Of a stretch of 19,417 nucleotides of DNA, positions 7,656 through 15,035 are shown piece after piece. Position 1 is the first letter of the stretch. The number at the start of each line of letters is the position of its first letter. A program made the translations under genes and the position numbers. Source of the stretch: Armatimonadetes bacterium UBA5419 (GTDB lineage Bacteria > Armatimonadota > UBA10988); assembly GCA_002409445.1 (NCBI GenBank), contig DHNJ01000077.1, forward strand, positions 357 to 19,773, in the 5' to 3' direction. Below the pieces are notes generated by a model, which saw only the letters and a list, made by a program, of their open reading frames with translations, did no database searches and was not told where the DNA came from.

Positions 7656-8153
7656 ATGGTCACAACCGAGTCGGCACCGACCGGCTGGGGCACCGAACAG
7701 GCCTTGTTCGCCGCCCTCGACGATTACATCGACACCCACGACGCGGCGCCCGACAGCCTGATCGAGGTGCTCCACCGCGCGCAGGAAATGTTTGGTTACC
7801 TGCGCCAGGATGTGCTGGTCCATGTGGCCAAGCGGCTCAGCTTGCCTGAGGCGCGGGTCTACGGCGTGGCCACTTTCTACCATTTGTTCTCGCTCAAGCC
7901 GCGGGGCAAGTACGAGATTTTGGTCTGCATGGGCACGGCCTGCTACGTGCGCGGGGCCGAGGCGCTGGTCAACGCACTCGAGAAGCAGCTCGACGTGGAG
8001 ATGGGCGACACGACCGCCGACGGTCTGTTCACGCTGTCGGCCGCGCGCTGCATCGGAGCTTGCGGGATCGCGCCGGCGATGCGCATTGGCAACGATGTGC
8101 ACGGCAAGGTCGAGAGCAAGCACGTGCGCCGCATCCTGCGCGCCTACAAGTAA
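7656..8153 (+). CDS. hydC: HydC: NuoE-like [2Fe-2S] subunit of electron-bifurcating hydrogenase
   Basis: This 165-residue protein has the thioredoxin-like fold of NuoE/HoxE. The four [2Fe-2S] ligands are C91 and C96 (CMGTAC) and C132 and C136 (CIGAC), with the usual family spacing. The N-terminal helical part has the family's LIEVLHRAQEMFGYL and VYGVATFYHLFSLKPRGKY. In HydABC and HydABCSL complexes this subunit sits against the FMN subunit HydB, and its cluster is thought to be a side branch of electron flow in bifurcation. The ATG at 7656 is preceded by GAGGAG (7641-7646). It is separated from hydB by two accessory genes, the hydC-ATPase-HydD-hydB layout known from [FeFe] hydrogenase operons of acetogens. 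Confidence 0.93.
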   Translation: MVTTESAPTGWGTEQALFAALDDYIDTHDAAPDSLIEVLHRAQEMFGYLRQDVLVHVAKRLSLPEARVYGVATFYHLFSLKPRGKYEILVCMGTACYVRGAEALVNALEKQLDVEMGDTTADGLFTLSAARCIGACGIAPAMRIGNDVHGKVESKHVRRILRAYK

Positions 8154-8171
8154 CCACCACCCAGCGGACGT

Positions 8172-8732
8172 ATGACTGACCTCATGTTGCACGTCCTGGA
8201 CGTGACGATGAACTCTGTCACGGCTGGGGCCAGCACGGTACGGCTCGGGATCCACGAACGCCTGGACGAGGACCGGCTCTGCCTGTATGTCGCGGACAAC
8301 GGGCCGGGCATGAGCGCGGAGTTGGTCCAGCGGGTGCTCGAGGAGTTCGCCACGACCAAGACCAAGCAAGCGGGCTGGGTCGGCTTCGGCCTGGCGCTGC
8401 TGCGGGGGACGGTCGAGCTGTGCGATGGCGAGTTCGCGCTGCAGTCGCGGGTCGGGGTGGGGACGTTGGTCAGCGCGACGATGCCCCACGACCACCCGGA
8501 TCGCCCGCCGCTGGGCGCCGTGGCGGAATCCTTGCAATCCTTGCTCATGGGTGTGCGGGGTGTTGATTTCTGCTTCACTCACCGTGTCGACGGCGACGGC
8601 TATCGCCTCGACACTCGGCCAGTGCGACGCATGCTAGGCGCTGAGTTCGAGACGCGCGCGGTCCGCAACTGGCTGGTCGACCAACTAAGGCAGGGCGAGG
8701 ACGCCCTGGCTGCCAGGAGAGAGAACCGATGA
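8172..8732 (+). CDS. Stand-alone GHKL (HATPase) protein of bifurcating-hydrogenase operons
   Basis: This 186-residue protein consists of a histidine-kinase-type ATP-binding domain and little else. It has a short N-box region around N14 (DVTMNSV), the G1 box DNGPGM (43-47 plus preceding D42) and the G2 box GFGLALL (71-77), followed by GVGTLVSATMP. There is no dimerisation/phospho-acceptor histidine domain, no sensor and no membrane segment. After residue 105 there is an extension of about 80 residues that I cannot assign. Similar genes occur between hydC and hydD/hydB in [FeFe] bifurcating hydrogenase operons (hydE in Acetobacterium). It starts 18 bp after hydC with a weak GCGGA ribosome site, and its TGA overlaps the next ATG (ATGA). 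The function is unknown; it may be a protein kinase or ATP-dependent regulator. Confidence 0.82.
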   Translation: MTDLMLHVLDVTMNSVTAGASTVRLGIHERLDEDRLCLYVADNGPGMSAELVQRVLEEFATTKTKQAGWVGFGLALLRGTVELCDGEFALQSRVGVGTLVSATMPHDHPDRPPLGAVAESLQSLLMGVRGVDFCFTHRVDGDGYRLDTRPVRRMLGAEFETRAVRNWLVDQLRQGEDALAARRENR

Positions 8733-9109
8733 CACTCGATGATCTGCGCCGATTGCGCGAGAAGGCATCCCGCGAGATGGCCTTGCGCACGGAGCATCAG
8801 CAGTTCCGGATCAAGGTGTCGATGGGCACCAGTGGTTTGGCCAAGGGCGCGCGCGAGGTGATGGACGCGATGCTCCACGAGATCGAGGAGCGCCAGCTCG
8901 ACACGGTTGAAGTGTTGATCACCGGCTCCTCGGGGGTCGAGGCGCTGGAGCCGTTCGTGACCGTCGAGGAGAAGGACCAGCAGCCCGTGCTCTACGGCAA
9001 CGTGGACGTGGCCGCCGCCAAGCGGATCATCACCGAGCACGTGGTCGACGGTCAGAAGCTCTCCGACTACATCGTGCAGCGCCAGCAGGCGCCGAAGGAG
9101 GTCGACTGA
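8729..9109 (+). CDS. HydD-like thioredoxin-fold [2Fe-2S]-family protein lacking all cysteines
   Basis: This 126-residue soluble protein aligns by eye with the small '(2Fe-2S) ferredoxin domain' proteins encoded next to hydB in bifurcating hydrogenase operons. Shared features are the N-terminal helix LRRLREKASREM, the strand IKVSMGTSGLAKGAREVMDAML, the strand VEVLITGSSGVEALEPFVTVE, and the ending NVDVAAAKRIITEHVVDGQ. In the cluster-bearing relatives the positions corresponding to MGTS, TGS and GVE are cysteines; here the protein contains no cysteine at all. It therefore cannot hold the cluster and is probably structural or regulatory. It is translationally coupled at both ends: ATGA with the ATPase gene and TGATG with hydB. 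The reading frame is clean, so this is not a frameshift artefact. Confidence 0.8.
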   Translation: MTLDDLRRLREKASREMALRTEHQQFRIKVSMGTSGLAKGAREVMDAMLHEIEERQLDTVEVLITGSSGVEALEPFVTVEEKDQQPVLYGNVDVAAAKRIITEHVVDGQKLSDYIVQRQQAPKEVD

Positions 9110-10920
9110 TGGCCGAAGCACAACGTGATTTCAAGCGGCTGCACTGTTTCCTCTGCACTGGCTCGGGTTGTGTCTCGAGCGGCGCATTTGACGTGCGCGA
9201 CGCGCTGGTCGACGAGCTCGAGCGCCACGGCCTGACCAACGAAGTGCAGATCATCGAGACGGGTTGCGCGGGCCTGTGCGAGCGCGGGCCGCGGCTCGGC
9301 GTTTGGCCTGACGAGATCTACTACCAGATGCTCACGACCAAGCAGATCCCCGAGCTGGTCGAGGAGCACTTCCTCAAGGGCCGCCCGTACGAGCCGGCGC
9401 GGCTGACCGACAGCAACTCGGGCGAGATCGTGCGCTCGGAGCAGGATTTCCAGTTCCTCAACAAGCAGCACCGCATCGTGCTGGAGAACTGTGGGGTCAT
9501 CAACCCCGAGGCGATCGAAGAGTACATCGCCCGCGACGGCTACATGGCGTTGGCCGAAGTGCTGACCGAGTGGTCGCCGGAGCAGGTGATCGAGTGCATC
9601 AAGGCCTCGGGCCTGCGCGGCCGCGGCGGCGCGGGCTTCCCCACGGGGCTGAAGTGGCAGCTGCTCAAGGACGCGCCGGGCGACACCAAGTACGTCATCT
9701 GCAATGCGGACGAGGGTGACCCGGGCGCGTTCATGGACCGCTCGGTGCTCGAGGGCGACCCGCACCGCGTGATGGAGGCGATGACCATCCAGGCCTACGC
9801 CACCGGCGCGACGAAGGGCTTCATCTACTGCCGCGCGGAATATGGGTTGGCGATTGTCCGCCTGAACATCGCGATTGAGCAGGCCAAGGCCTACGGCTTC
9901 CAAGGCAAGAACCTGTTTGGCTCCGACTTCAGCTTCGACATCGAGGTCCGCGTGGGCGCGGGCGCGTTTGTTTGTGGCGAGGAGACGGCGCTGCTGCAGT
10001 CGGTCGAGGGCCACCGCGGGCAGCCGATGCCGCGGCCGCCGTTCCCCACCCAGAAGGGGCTCTGGGGCCGGCCGACGAGCATTAACAACGTCGAGACGTA
10101 TGCGACCGTGCCGTGGATCCTGCGCAACGGGGCCGAGGCCTACGCGGCGATTGGCACCGAGCGCTCGAAGGGCACGAAGGTCTTCGCGCTGGCCGGCCAG
10201 GTCCGCAACACGGGCCTGATCGAGGTGCCCATGGGCATCACGCTGCGCGAGATCGTCGAGGAGGTCGGCGGCGGGGTGATGACCGGTCGGCCGTTCAAGG
10301 CGGCGCAGATCGGCGGGCCCTCCGGCGGCTGCGTGCCGGCCGCGCACCTGGACACCCCGCTCGACTACGAAAGCCTAACCAGCCTGGGCGCGATCCTGGG
10401 CTCGGGCGGTCTGATCGTCATGGACGACAGCTCGTGCATGGTCGATGTGGCGCGGTTCTTCATGGAGTTCTGCGTCGATGAGAGCTGCGGCAAGTGCATC
10501 CCCTGCCGCGCGGGCACACGGCAGGTCTACGAGACGCTGACCGAGATCGCCGAGGGTCGGGCGACCATCGAGGATCTGGACCGGCTGGAGAAGCTGGGCG
10601 AGTTGATGCGCGACATGAGCCTCTGCGCGCTGGGTCAGACCGCACCGAACCCGGTGCTCTCGACGATCCGGCACTTCCGCGAGGAGTACGAGGCCCACAT
10701 CCTGCACCAGCGCTGCCCGGCCAAGGTCTGTCGCAAGCTGTTGGTCTTTGATATCGACCGCGACGCGTGCACGGGCTGCGGCATCTGCGCGCGCAACTGC
10801 CCCGTCGACACCATTTTCAAGGAAGACGACGAACGCAAGTACTACATCGTCCAGGACGCCTGCACCAAGTGCGGCACCTGCTTCGATGTGTGCACCTTCG
10901 GCGCCGTGGTCAAGGAGTAG
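9109..10920 (+). CDS. hydB: HydB: NuoF-like FMN/NAD(H)-binding subunit with extra ferredoxin domains
   Basis: This 603-residue flavoprotein is the predicted site where electrons split between NAD and ferredoxin. An N-terminal thioredoxin-like [2Fe-2S] domain uses C16, C21, C53 and C57. The FMN/NADH core shows GLRGRGGAGFPTGLKW (168-183), NADEGDPGAFMDR (199-211) and GAFVCGEETALL (285-296). A [4Fe-4S] site is formed by C460, C463, C466 (ESCGKCIPCRAGT) and C506. A C-terminal 2[4Fe-4S] ferredoxin domain has C554, C557, C560, C564 and C585, C588, C591, C595. Plain NuoF and HoxF lack that C-terminal domain, while bifurcating HydB-type proteins have it. The CPAKVC pair (C536, C541) near H530 is a possible extra metal site, as described in HydB structures. 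The ATG overlaps the previous stop and has a strong AAGGAGG (9095-9101). Confidence 0.95.
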   Translation: MAEAQRDFKRLHCFLCTGSGCVSSGAFDVRDALVDELERHGLTNEVQIIETGCAGLCERGPRLGVWPDEIYYQMLTTKQIPELVEEHFLKGRPYEPARLTDSNSGEIVRSEQDFQFLNKQHRIVLENCGVINPEAIEEYIARDGYMALAEVLTEWSPEQVIECIKASGLRGRGGAGFPTGLKWQLLKDAPGDTKYVICNADEGDPGAFMDRSVLEGDPHRVMEAMTIQAYATGATKGFIYCRAEYGLAIVRLNIAIEQAKAYGFQGKNLFGSDFSFDIEVRVGAGAFVCGEETALLQSVEGHRGQPMPRPPFPTQKGLWGRPTSINNVETYATVPWILRNGAEAYAAIGTERSKGTKVFALAGQVRNTGLIEVPMGITLREIVEEVGGGVMTGRPFKAAQIGGPSGGCVPAAHLDTPLDYESLTSLGAILGSGGLIVMDDSSCMVDVARFFMEFCVDESCGKCIPCRAGTRQVYETLTEIAEGRATIEDLDRLEKLGELMRDMSLCALGQTAPNPVLSTIRHFREEYEAHILHQRCPAKVCRKLLVFDIDRDACTGCGICARNCPVDTIFKEDDERKYYIVQDACTKCGTCFDVCTFGAVVKE

Positions 10921-10923
10921 CCC

Positions 10924-12966
10924 ATGTCTTCGACCGTGTTGACCGAGACGATCACGCTGACCATCGACGGGCGCGCCTGCAACGGCCGCCGCGGTCAGAC
11001 CATCCTCGAGCTCGCCAAGGACAACGGGATCGACATCCCGACCTTGTGCCATCACCCCTGGTTGACCAACCATGGGGCCTGCCGCATGTGCGTGGTCGAG
11101 GTCGAGGGCCAGCGCCGGCTGGTGACCTCGTGCGCCGCGCCAGCCGAGGACGGCCAGGTCGTCACGACGCAGTCCGAGAAGCTCTCGGCCATGCGTCAGA
11201 TGACGCTCGAGCTGCTGTTCGCCGAGCGCAATCACATCTGCCCGTTCTGCCCGGTGACCGGTGCCTGCGAGCTGCAGGATCGCGCCTATGACGAGGGCGT
11301 GACCCACACTCGCTACCAGTACCTGTTCCCGATTCTCGAGGTCGACTCGACGAACCCGTTCTTTGTCCAGGACCACAACCGCTGCATCCTCTGCGGGCGG
11401 TGCGTGCGGGCCTGCAACGAGGTCGTCGGCCAGGGCACCCTCAACTTCGGTAGCCGCGGCACCTCGCAGATGGTCATCGCCGACCTGGGCGTGCCGCTGG
11501 GCGAGAGCAGCTGCATCTCCTGCGGCACCTGCGTCGATGTCTGCCCGACCGGCGCGCTGTTCGACAAGCGCGCGCCGTACTTCTCGAAGGGCGAGGGCCT
11601 GACCCGCCGGGCGGTCATCTGCCCCGACGACGACCTGGGCTGCTCGATGAACGTGGTCCTGCGCTCGGGCATCATCGCCCGCGCCGAGAGCCGCGAGGAA
11701 TCGCCGGTCAACGGGCCGCTGCTGAGCCGCCGCAGCCGCTACGAGCTGCTCTTCGAGCCGACGCCGCGGTTGACCGCGCCGCGCATGCGCAACGAGGCGG
11801 GCGAGCTGGTTGAGGTGAGCTGGGACGAGGCGCTGGCCGCCGCGGCCAAGGCCCTCTACGCCAACTCGGCCGATCGCGACAGCGAGCAGGCGCCGGTCGT
11901 TGGCCTGGTCTCCGGGCGGTTGCCGCGCGAGACGCTCGAGACTTTCCGCGGCTTCATCGCCGAGACCTGCGGTAGTGGCGACGTCGACACCCTGTTTGGT
12001 CCCGAGCGGCAGGTCCGCCGCGCGGCCTCGCACCTGTTCGGCGACGTGCGCGAGTGCGGTTTCGAGGCGATCCAGGAGGCTGACGTGGTCCTGCTGGTCG
12101 GCTTCGACCCGCAGAAGACGCATCAGGTGCTGGGCACGTGGCTGGCGCGCAAGCGCTACAACGAGCAGTGCAAGATCATCTCGCTCAACGCGCGGCAGAG
12201 CGAAGTGGCCGGGCTGGCCAACATCGACATCAAGCCGCGGCGCGGCAGCGAGCACGACGTGCTGCTCGGTCTGCTCCACGAGCTGAACAACCTGGGCCAC
12301 TTCGGTGGCCGGCCCGAGCAGGCCGCGCGCGACCGCTGGGCGCCGTACAACGCCGAGCGCGTGGCGGCCGAGGCGCGGATCTCGGTGCGCGACCTGCAGC
12401 GCGCGGCGAAGATGTACGCCGCGGCGCAGAAGCCGGTCGTCCTCTACGGCCCGGGGCTCGGCGCGCTGGGCAACCCGAACCTGATCGGCCTGCTCTGGGA
12501 CCTGGTCCGCTACAGCGGCGCGCAGACCGCGGACGGCGCCTACCGCGTGCGCGGCTTCCAGTCGGAGGCCAACGCGGCCGCGGCCGAGGAGCTGGGCCTG
12601 AAGGGTGCCGACCCGAGCACCGCGGGCCTGATCTACGTGTTGCAGGGCGACGACCCGTTCGAGCCGCAGCCGGAGCTGTCCGACAGCCTGCGCCGCGCCG
12701 AGACGGTCATCCTGCAGGCCAGCCACGAAGGCCGGCTGATGCGCTATGCCGACATCGTGCTGCCCAGCCTGCGCTGGTGCGAGCGCGAGGGCACCTGGGT
12801 CAACGTGATGGGTCTGACCCAAGTCTCGGAAGCGGCCACGCTCCCGCCCGCGGGCGTGCGGCCGGACGACGAGGTGCTCGCCGCGCTGGCGGCGGGGGTC
12901 GCCGGGGAAGCGGCGGCCGCGGCGGAAGCGGCGGCGGCGGCCAACGGGTCCACGACTGAGAGCTGA
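10924..12966 (+). CDS. hydA: HydA: HoxU/NuoG-like iron-sulfur subunit with a NuoG C-terminal domain
   Basis: This 680-residue electron-wire subunit links HydB to the NiFe module. The N-terminal [2Fe-2S] domain uses C42, C53, C56 and C70. The His-Cys [4Fe-4S] site is HICPFCPVTGACELQ (H104, C106, C109, C115), which is HoxU-like. Two [4Fe-4S] sites follow: C154, C157, C160, C164 and C197, C200, C203, C207. From about residue 228 the chain continues as a NuoG/molybdopterin-oxidoreductase-like domain (SWDEALAAAAKALY, YGPGLGALGNPN, the ending LPSLRWCEREGTWVN). The extra Fe-S site at its entry is degenerate: only C233 and C240 remain, and the usual distal Cys position reads LLS. No H-cluster domain is present, so this is not an [FeFe] hydrogenase. 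Alanine-rich low-complexity sequence ends the protein. The ATG has AAGGAG (10911-10916) upstream. Confidence 0.93.
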   Translation: MSSTVLTETITLTIDGRACNGRRGQTILELAKDNGIDIPTLCHHPWLTNHGACRMCVVEVEGQRRLVTSCAAPAEDGQVVTTQSEKLSAMRQMTLELLFAERNHICPFCPVTGACELQDRAYDEGVTHTRYQYLFPILEVDSTNPFFVQDHNRCILCGRCVRACNEVVGQGTLNFGSRGTSQMVIADLGVPLGESSCISCGTCVDVCPTGALFDKRAPYFSKGEGLTRRAVICPDDDLGCSMNVVLRSGIIARAESREESPVNGPLLSRRSRYELLFEPTPRLTAPRMRNEAGELVEVSWDEALAAAAKALYANSADRDSEQAPVVGLVSGRLPRETLETFRGFIAETCGSGDVDTLFGPERQVRRAASHLFGDVRECGFEAIQEADVVLLVGFDPQKTHQVLGTWLARKRYNEQCKIISLNARQSEVAGLANIDIKPRRGSEHDVLLGLLHELNNLGHFGGRPEQAARDRWAPYNAERVAAEARISVRDLQRAAKMYAAAQKPVVLYGPGLGALGNPNLIGLLWDLVRYSGAQTADGAYRVRGFQSEANAAAAEELGLKGADPSTAGLIYVLQGDDPFEPQPELSDSLRRAETVILQASHEGRLMRYADIVLPSLRWCEREGTWVNVMGLTQVSEAATLPPAGVRPDDEVLAALAAGVAGEAAAAAEAAAAANGSTTES

Positions 12967-12979
12967 CGGAGGCTGACAG

Positions 12980-13528
12980 ATGAGCAACAAACCGATGATT
13001 GCCTCGGTGTGGCTGGGCGGCTGCGCTGGGTGCCATATGTCTCTGCTCGACATCGATGAACGCCTGCTGGCGCTGCTCGAGTTGGCTGATATCGGCGCTA
13101 CGCCGATCACCGACTTCAAGCTGGGCGGGTTCCCGCAGGCCGATGTTGGGCTGGTCGAGGGCGCGGTCTGCAACACCGATAACATCCGCTTCCTCGAGGA
13201 GATCCGCGAGAAGTCGAAGTTCCTGGTGAGCTTCGGCGACTGCGCGGGCTGGGGTTGCGTGCCCTTCATGCGCAACTTCTTCCCCCTCGAGCAGGTCATG
13301 GAGCGGGGTTACATCTTCACCCCTAGCACGGTCGACGGGTTCATCCCGGACGACGAGGAGCTGCCGCGGCAACTCGAGAAGGTGCAGCCGATCCGCAAGT
13401 TCGTGCCGGTCGACTTCCACATCCCTGGGTGCCCGCCCAACGCCGACACGATCTTCTATGTCGTCAGCGAGTTGGTGCAGGGCCGCGTCCCCGACAGCAT
13501 CCCGCAGCCGCTGCTGCACTTCGACTAA
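12980..13528 (+). CDS. hydS: HydS: HoxY-type [NiFe]-hydrogenase small subunit
   Basis: This 182-residue cytoplasmic small subunit is reduced to the proximal-cluster domain, as in HoxY and other group 3 enzymes. The four [4Fe-4S] ligands are C15 and C18 (WLGGCAGCH), C88 (SFGDCAGWG) and C151 (HIPGCPPNAD). C64 and C93 are extra. There is no twin-arginine signal peptide and no domain for medial and distal clusters, so electrons must pass directly to HydA. The ATG at 12980 follows GGAGG (12968-12972), 13 bp after hydA. The sequence also resembles Complex I NuoB-fold proteins, but the immediate HoxH-type partner settles the assignment. Confidence 0.94.
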   Translation: MSNKPMIASVWLGGCAGCHMSLLDIDERLLALLELADIGATPITDFKLGGFPQADVGLVEGAVCNTDNIRFLEEIREKSKFLVSFGDCAGWGCVPFMRNFFPLEQVMERGYIFTPSTVDGFIPDDEELPRQLEKVQPIRKFVPVDFHIPGCPPNADTIFYVVSELVQGRVPDSIPQPLLHFD

Positions 13529-13547
13529 GCCTCTGGAGGTCCATACG

Positions 13548-14978
13548 ATGGCGAAGCACTATGAAGTCGAGCCGGTGACCCGGATCGAGGGTCACGCCAA
13601 GATCACGTGTCATATCGGCGATGATGGCCAGGTCGAGCGCGCCCGCTTCCATGTGGTCGAGTTCCGCGGCTTCGAGAAGTTCTGCGAAGGCCGGCACTTC
13701 TCCGAGATGCCGACGCTGACCGAGCGCATCTGCGGCATCTGCCCCGTCAGCCACCACTTGGCCAGCGCGAAGACGATCGACCTGTTGGCCAACGCCAAGC
13801 CCACCCGCACCGCGGCGCTGTTGCGCGAGCTGATGCACATGGGCCAGGTCTTCCAGTCGCACTCGCTGAGCTTCTTTCACCTCAGTTCACCCGACCTGCT
13901 GCTCGGTGAGGACTCGGACCCGGCCCTGCGCAACGTTGTCGGCCTGGCCCAGAACTTCCCCGACGCCACGGTCGCGGCGATCAAGGCGCGCAAGTGGGGC
14001 CAGGAGGTCATCGCGGCGATTGGTGGGCGCAAGATCCACCCAAACTGCGCAGTGCCCGGCGGCATGGCCGCGACGATCACCCGCGAGCGCGGCGCTGAGC
14101 TGCTGGCGGAGATGCCCCAGCACATGGACACGATCCGGCTGGGCATCGACCTGCTGCTCGGCTGGTGCGAGCAGAACCCCGACACCGTGCAGCGCTTCGC
14201 CCGCTTCCCCTCGTACTACGCGGGGCTGGTCGGGCCGAACGGCGAGCTCGAGCTGTACGACGGCAACTTCCGCGTTACCGATCCGCAGGGCCAGGTGGTC
14301 GAGGACCAGTTCAACCCCCAGAACTACCTCGACATCATCGGCGAGCGCGTCGAGGACTGGACCACGCTGAAGTTCCCGTACTACCTGCCGGCGGGCTACC
14401 CGGACGGCGCCTTCCGCGTCGGGCCGCTGGGCCGCCTGAACAACGTCGACAGCATCCCCACGCCCAAGGCACAGGAGGAGTTCCTGCGCTGGAAGTCGCT
14501 GGCCAACGAAAACGGCATCCAGGAAGGCACGCTGATGTACCACTACGCGCGCCTGATCGAGTGCCTCTACGCGGCCGAGCGCGCGGCGGAGATCCTCGGC
14601 GGCGAGGAAGTCTACGGGCCGGACCTGATGGCCGCGACCCCGGGCACGCTGACAGAGCGCGCCGTTGGCGTCATCGAGGCGCCGCGCGGGACGCTGTGGC
14701 ACGACTACACGATCGACGAGTCCGGCGCGCTGACCGCGGTCAACCTGATCGTCAGCACGGGCCAGAACAACCCGGCCATGTGCAAGTCGGTCGAGCTGGT
14801 TGCCCAGGAGTTCATCGACGGCAAGAACGTGACCGAGGGCATGCTCAACCGCATGGAGATGGCCATCCGCGCCCACGACCCGTGCCTCAGCTGCTCGACC
14901 CACGCCGTCGGCCAGATGCCGCTGGTCGTCGAACTCTACGACAGCCGCGGGGAACTCTTCGAGGTCCTCAGTCGTTAG
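13548..14978 (+). CDS. hydL: HydL: HoxH-type [NiFe]-hydrogenase large (catalytic) subunit precursor
   Basis: This 476-residue subunit carries the NiFe(CN)2CO active site. The L1 motif is RICGICP (C62, C65), preceded by VTRIEGHAKI with E14. The L2 motif is DPCLSCSTH (C446, C449, H452). All four nickel ligands are present. The 24-residue tail after H452 (AVGQMPLVVELY onwards) is the extension that a HoxW-type endopeptidase removes after nickel insertion; no such protease is in the window. Motif context (SCxTH, QMPLVVEL) is that of group 3 NAD-linked HoxH proteins. The ATG at 13548 has GGAGG (13535-13539) 8 bases upstream; a longer frame from 13458 would overlap hydS and has no ribosome site. 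It is the last gene of the operon and is followed by hairpins. Confidence 0.95.
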   Translation: MAKHYEVEPVTRIEGHAKITCHIGDDGQVERARFHVVEFRGFEKFCEGRHFSEMPTLTERICGICPVSHHLASAKTIDLLANAKPTRTAALLRELMHMGQVFQSHSLSFFHLSSPDLLLGEDSDPALRNVVGLAQNFPDATVAAIKARKWGQEVIAAIGGRKIHPNCAVPGGMAATITRERGAELLAEMPQHMDTIRLGIDLLLGWCEQNPDTVQRFARFPSYYAGLVGPNGELELYDGNFRVTDPQGQVVEDQFNPQNYLDIIGERVEDWTTLKFPYYLPAGYPDGAFRVGPLGRLNNVDSIPTPKAQEEFLRWKSLANENGIQEGTLMYHYARLIECLYAAERAAEILGGEEVYGPDLMAATPGTLTERAVGVIEAPRGTLWHDYTIDESGALTAVNLIVSTGQNNPAMCKSVELVAQEFIDGKNVTEGMLNRMEMAIRAHDPCLSCSTHAVGQMPLVVELYDSRGELFEVLSR

Positions 14979-15035
14979 AAGAGACAGGTACATCTCTTCT
15001 CCTTTCCCATCGGCCCGGTCACTTCGGTGACCGGG
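14977..15035 (+). terminator. Tandem hairpins after hydL (probable operon 3' end)
   Basis: A perfect 8-bp inverted repeat, AGAAGAGA / TCTCTTCT (14977-14984 with 14993-15000), begins within the hydL stop codon and is followed by a pyrimidine tract. Fourteen bases later comes a 9-bp perfect stem, CCCGGTCAC / GTGACCGGG (15014-15022 with 15027-15035), closed by a TTCG tetraloop. No long T run follows either stem. A classical intrinsic terminator is therefore not proven; RNA-stabilising or Rho-assisted termination is possible. Confidence 0.6.

Noticed and set aside
12890..12950. GCG-rich alanine tract at the end of hydA as a simple repeat element
   Set aside because: It is a short alanine-rich coding segment in a high-GC genome with no regular repeat unit.
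10924..12966. [FeFe]-hydrogenase catalytic subunit, expected from the neighbouring accessory genes
   Set aside because: None of the H-cluster motifs is present; the C-terminal part is a NuoG-like domain.
10375..13299. A 974-codon open frame on the minus strand opposite hydB, hydA and hydS
   Set aside because: It is antisense to three genes with complete cofactor motifs, its translation is low-complexity (R/A/V/D/L/Q-rich) with no domain pattern, and it reflects the GC-rich third-position bias of the real genes.
9109..13528. Respiratory Complex I (nuoEFG-nuoB) reading of the cluster
   Set aside because: There are no membrane subunits, nuoCD are missing, the NuoB-like protein has the HoxY motif set, and the following gene has nickel-binding L1 and L2 motifs.
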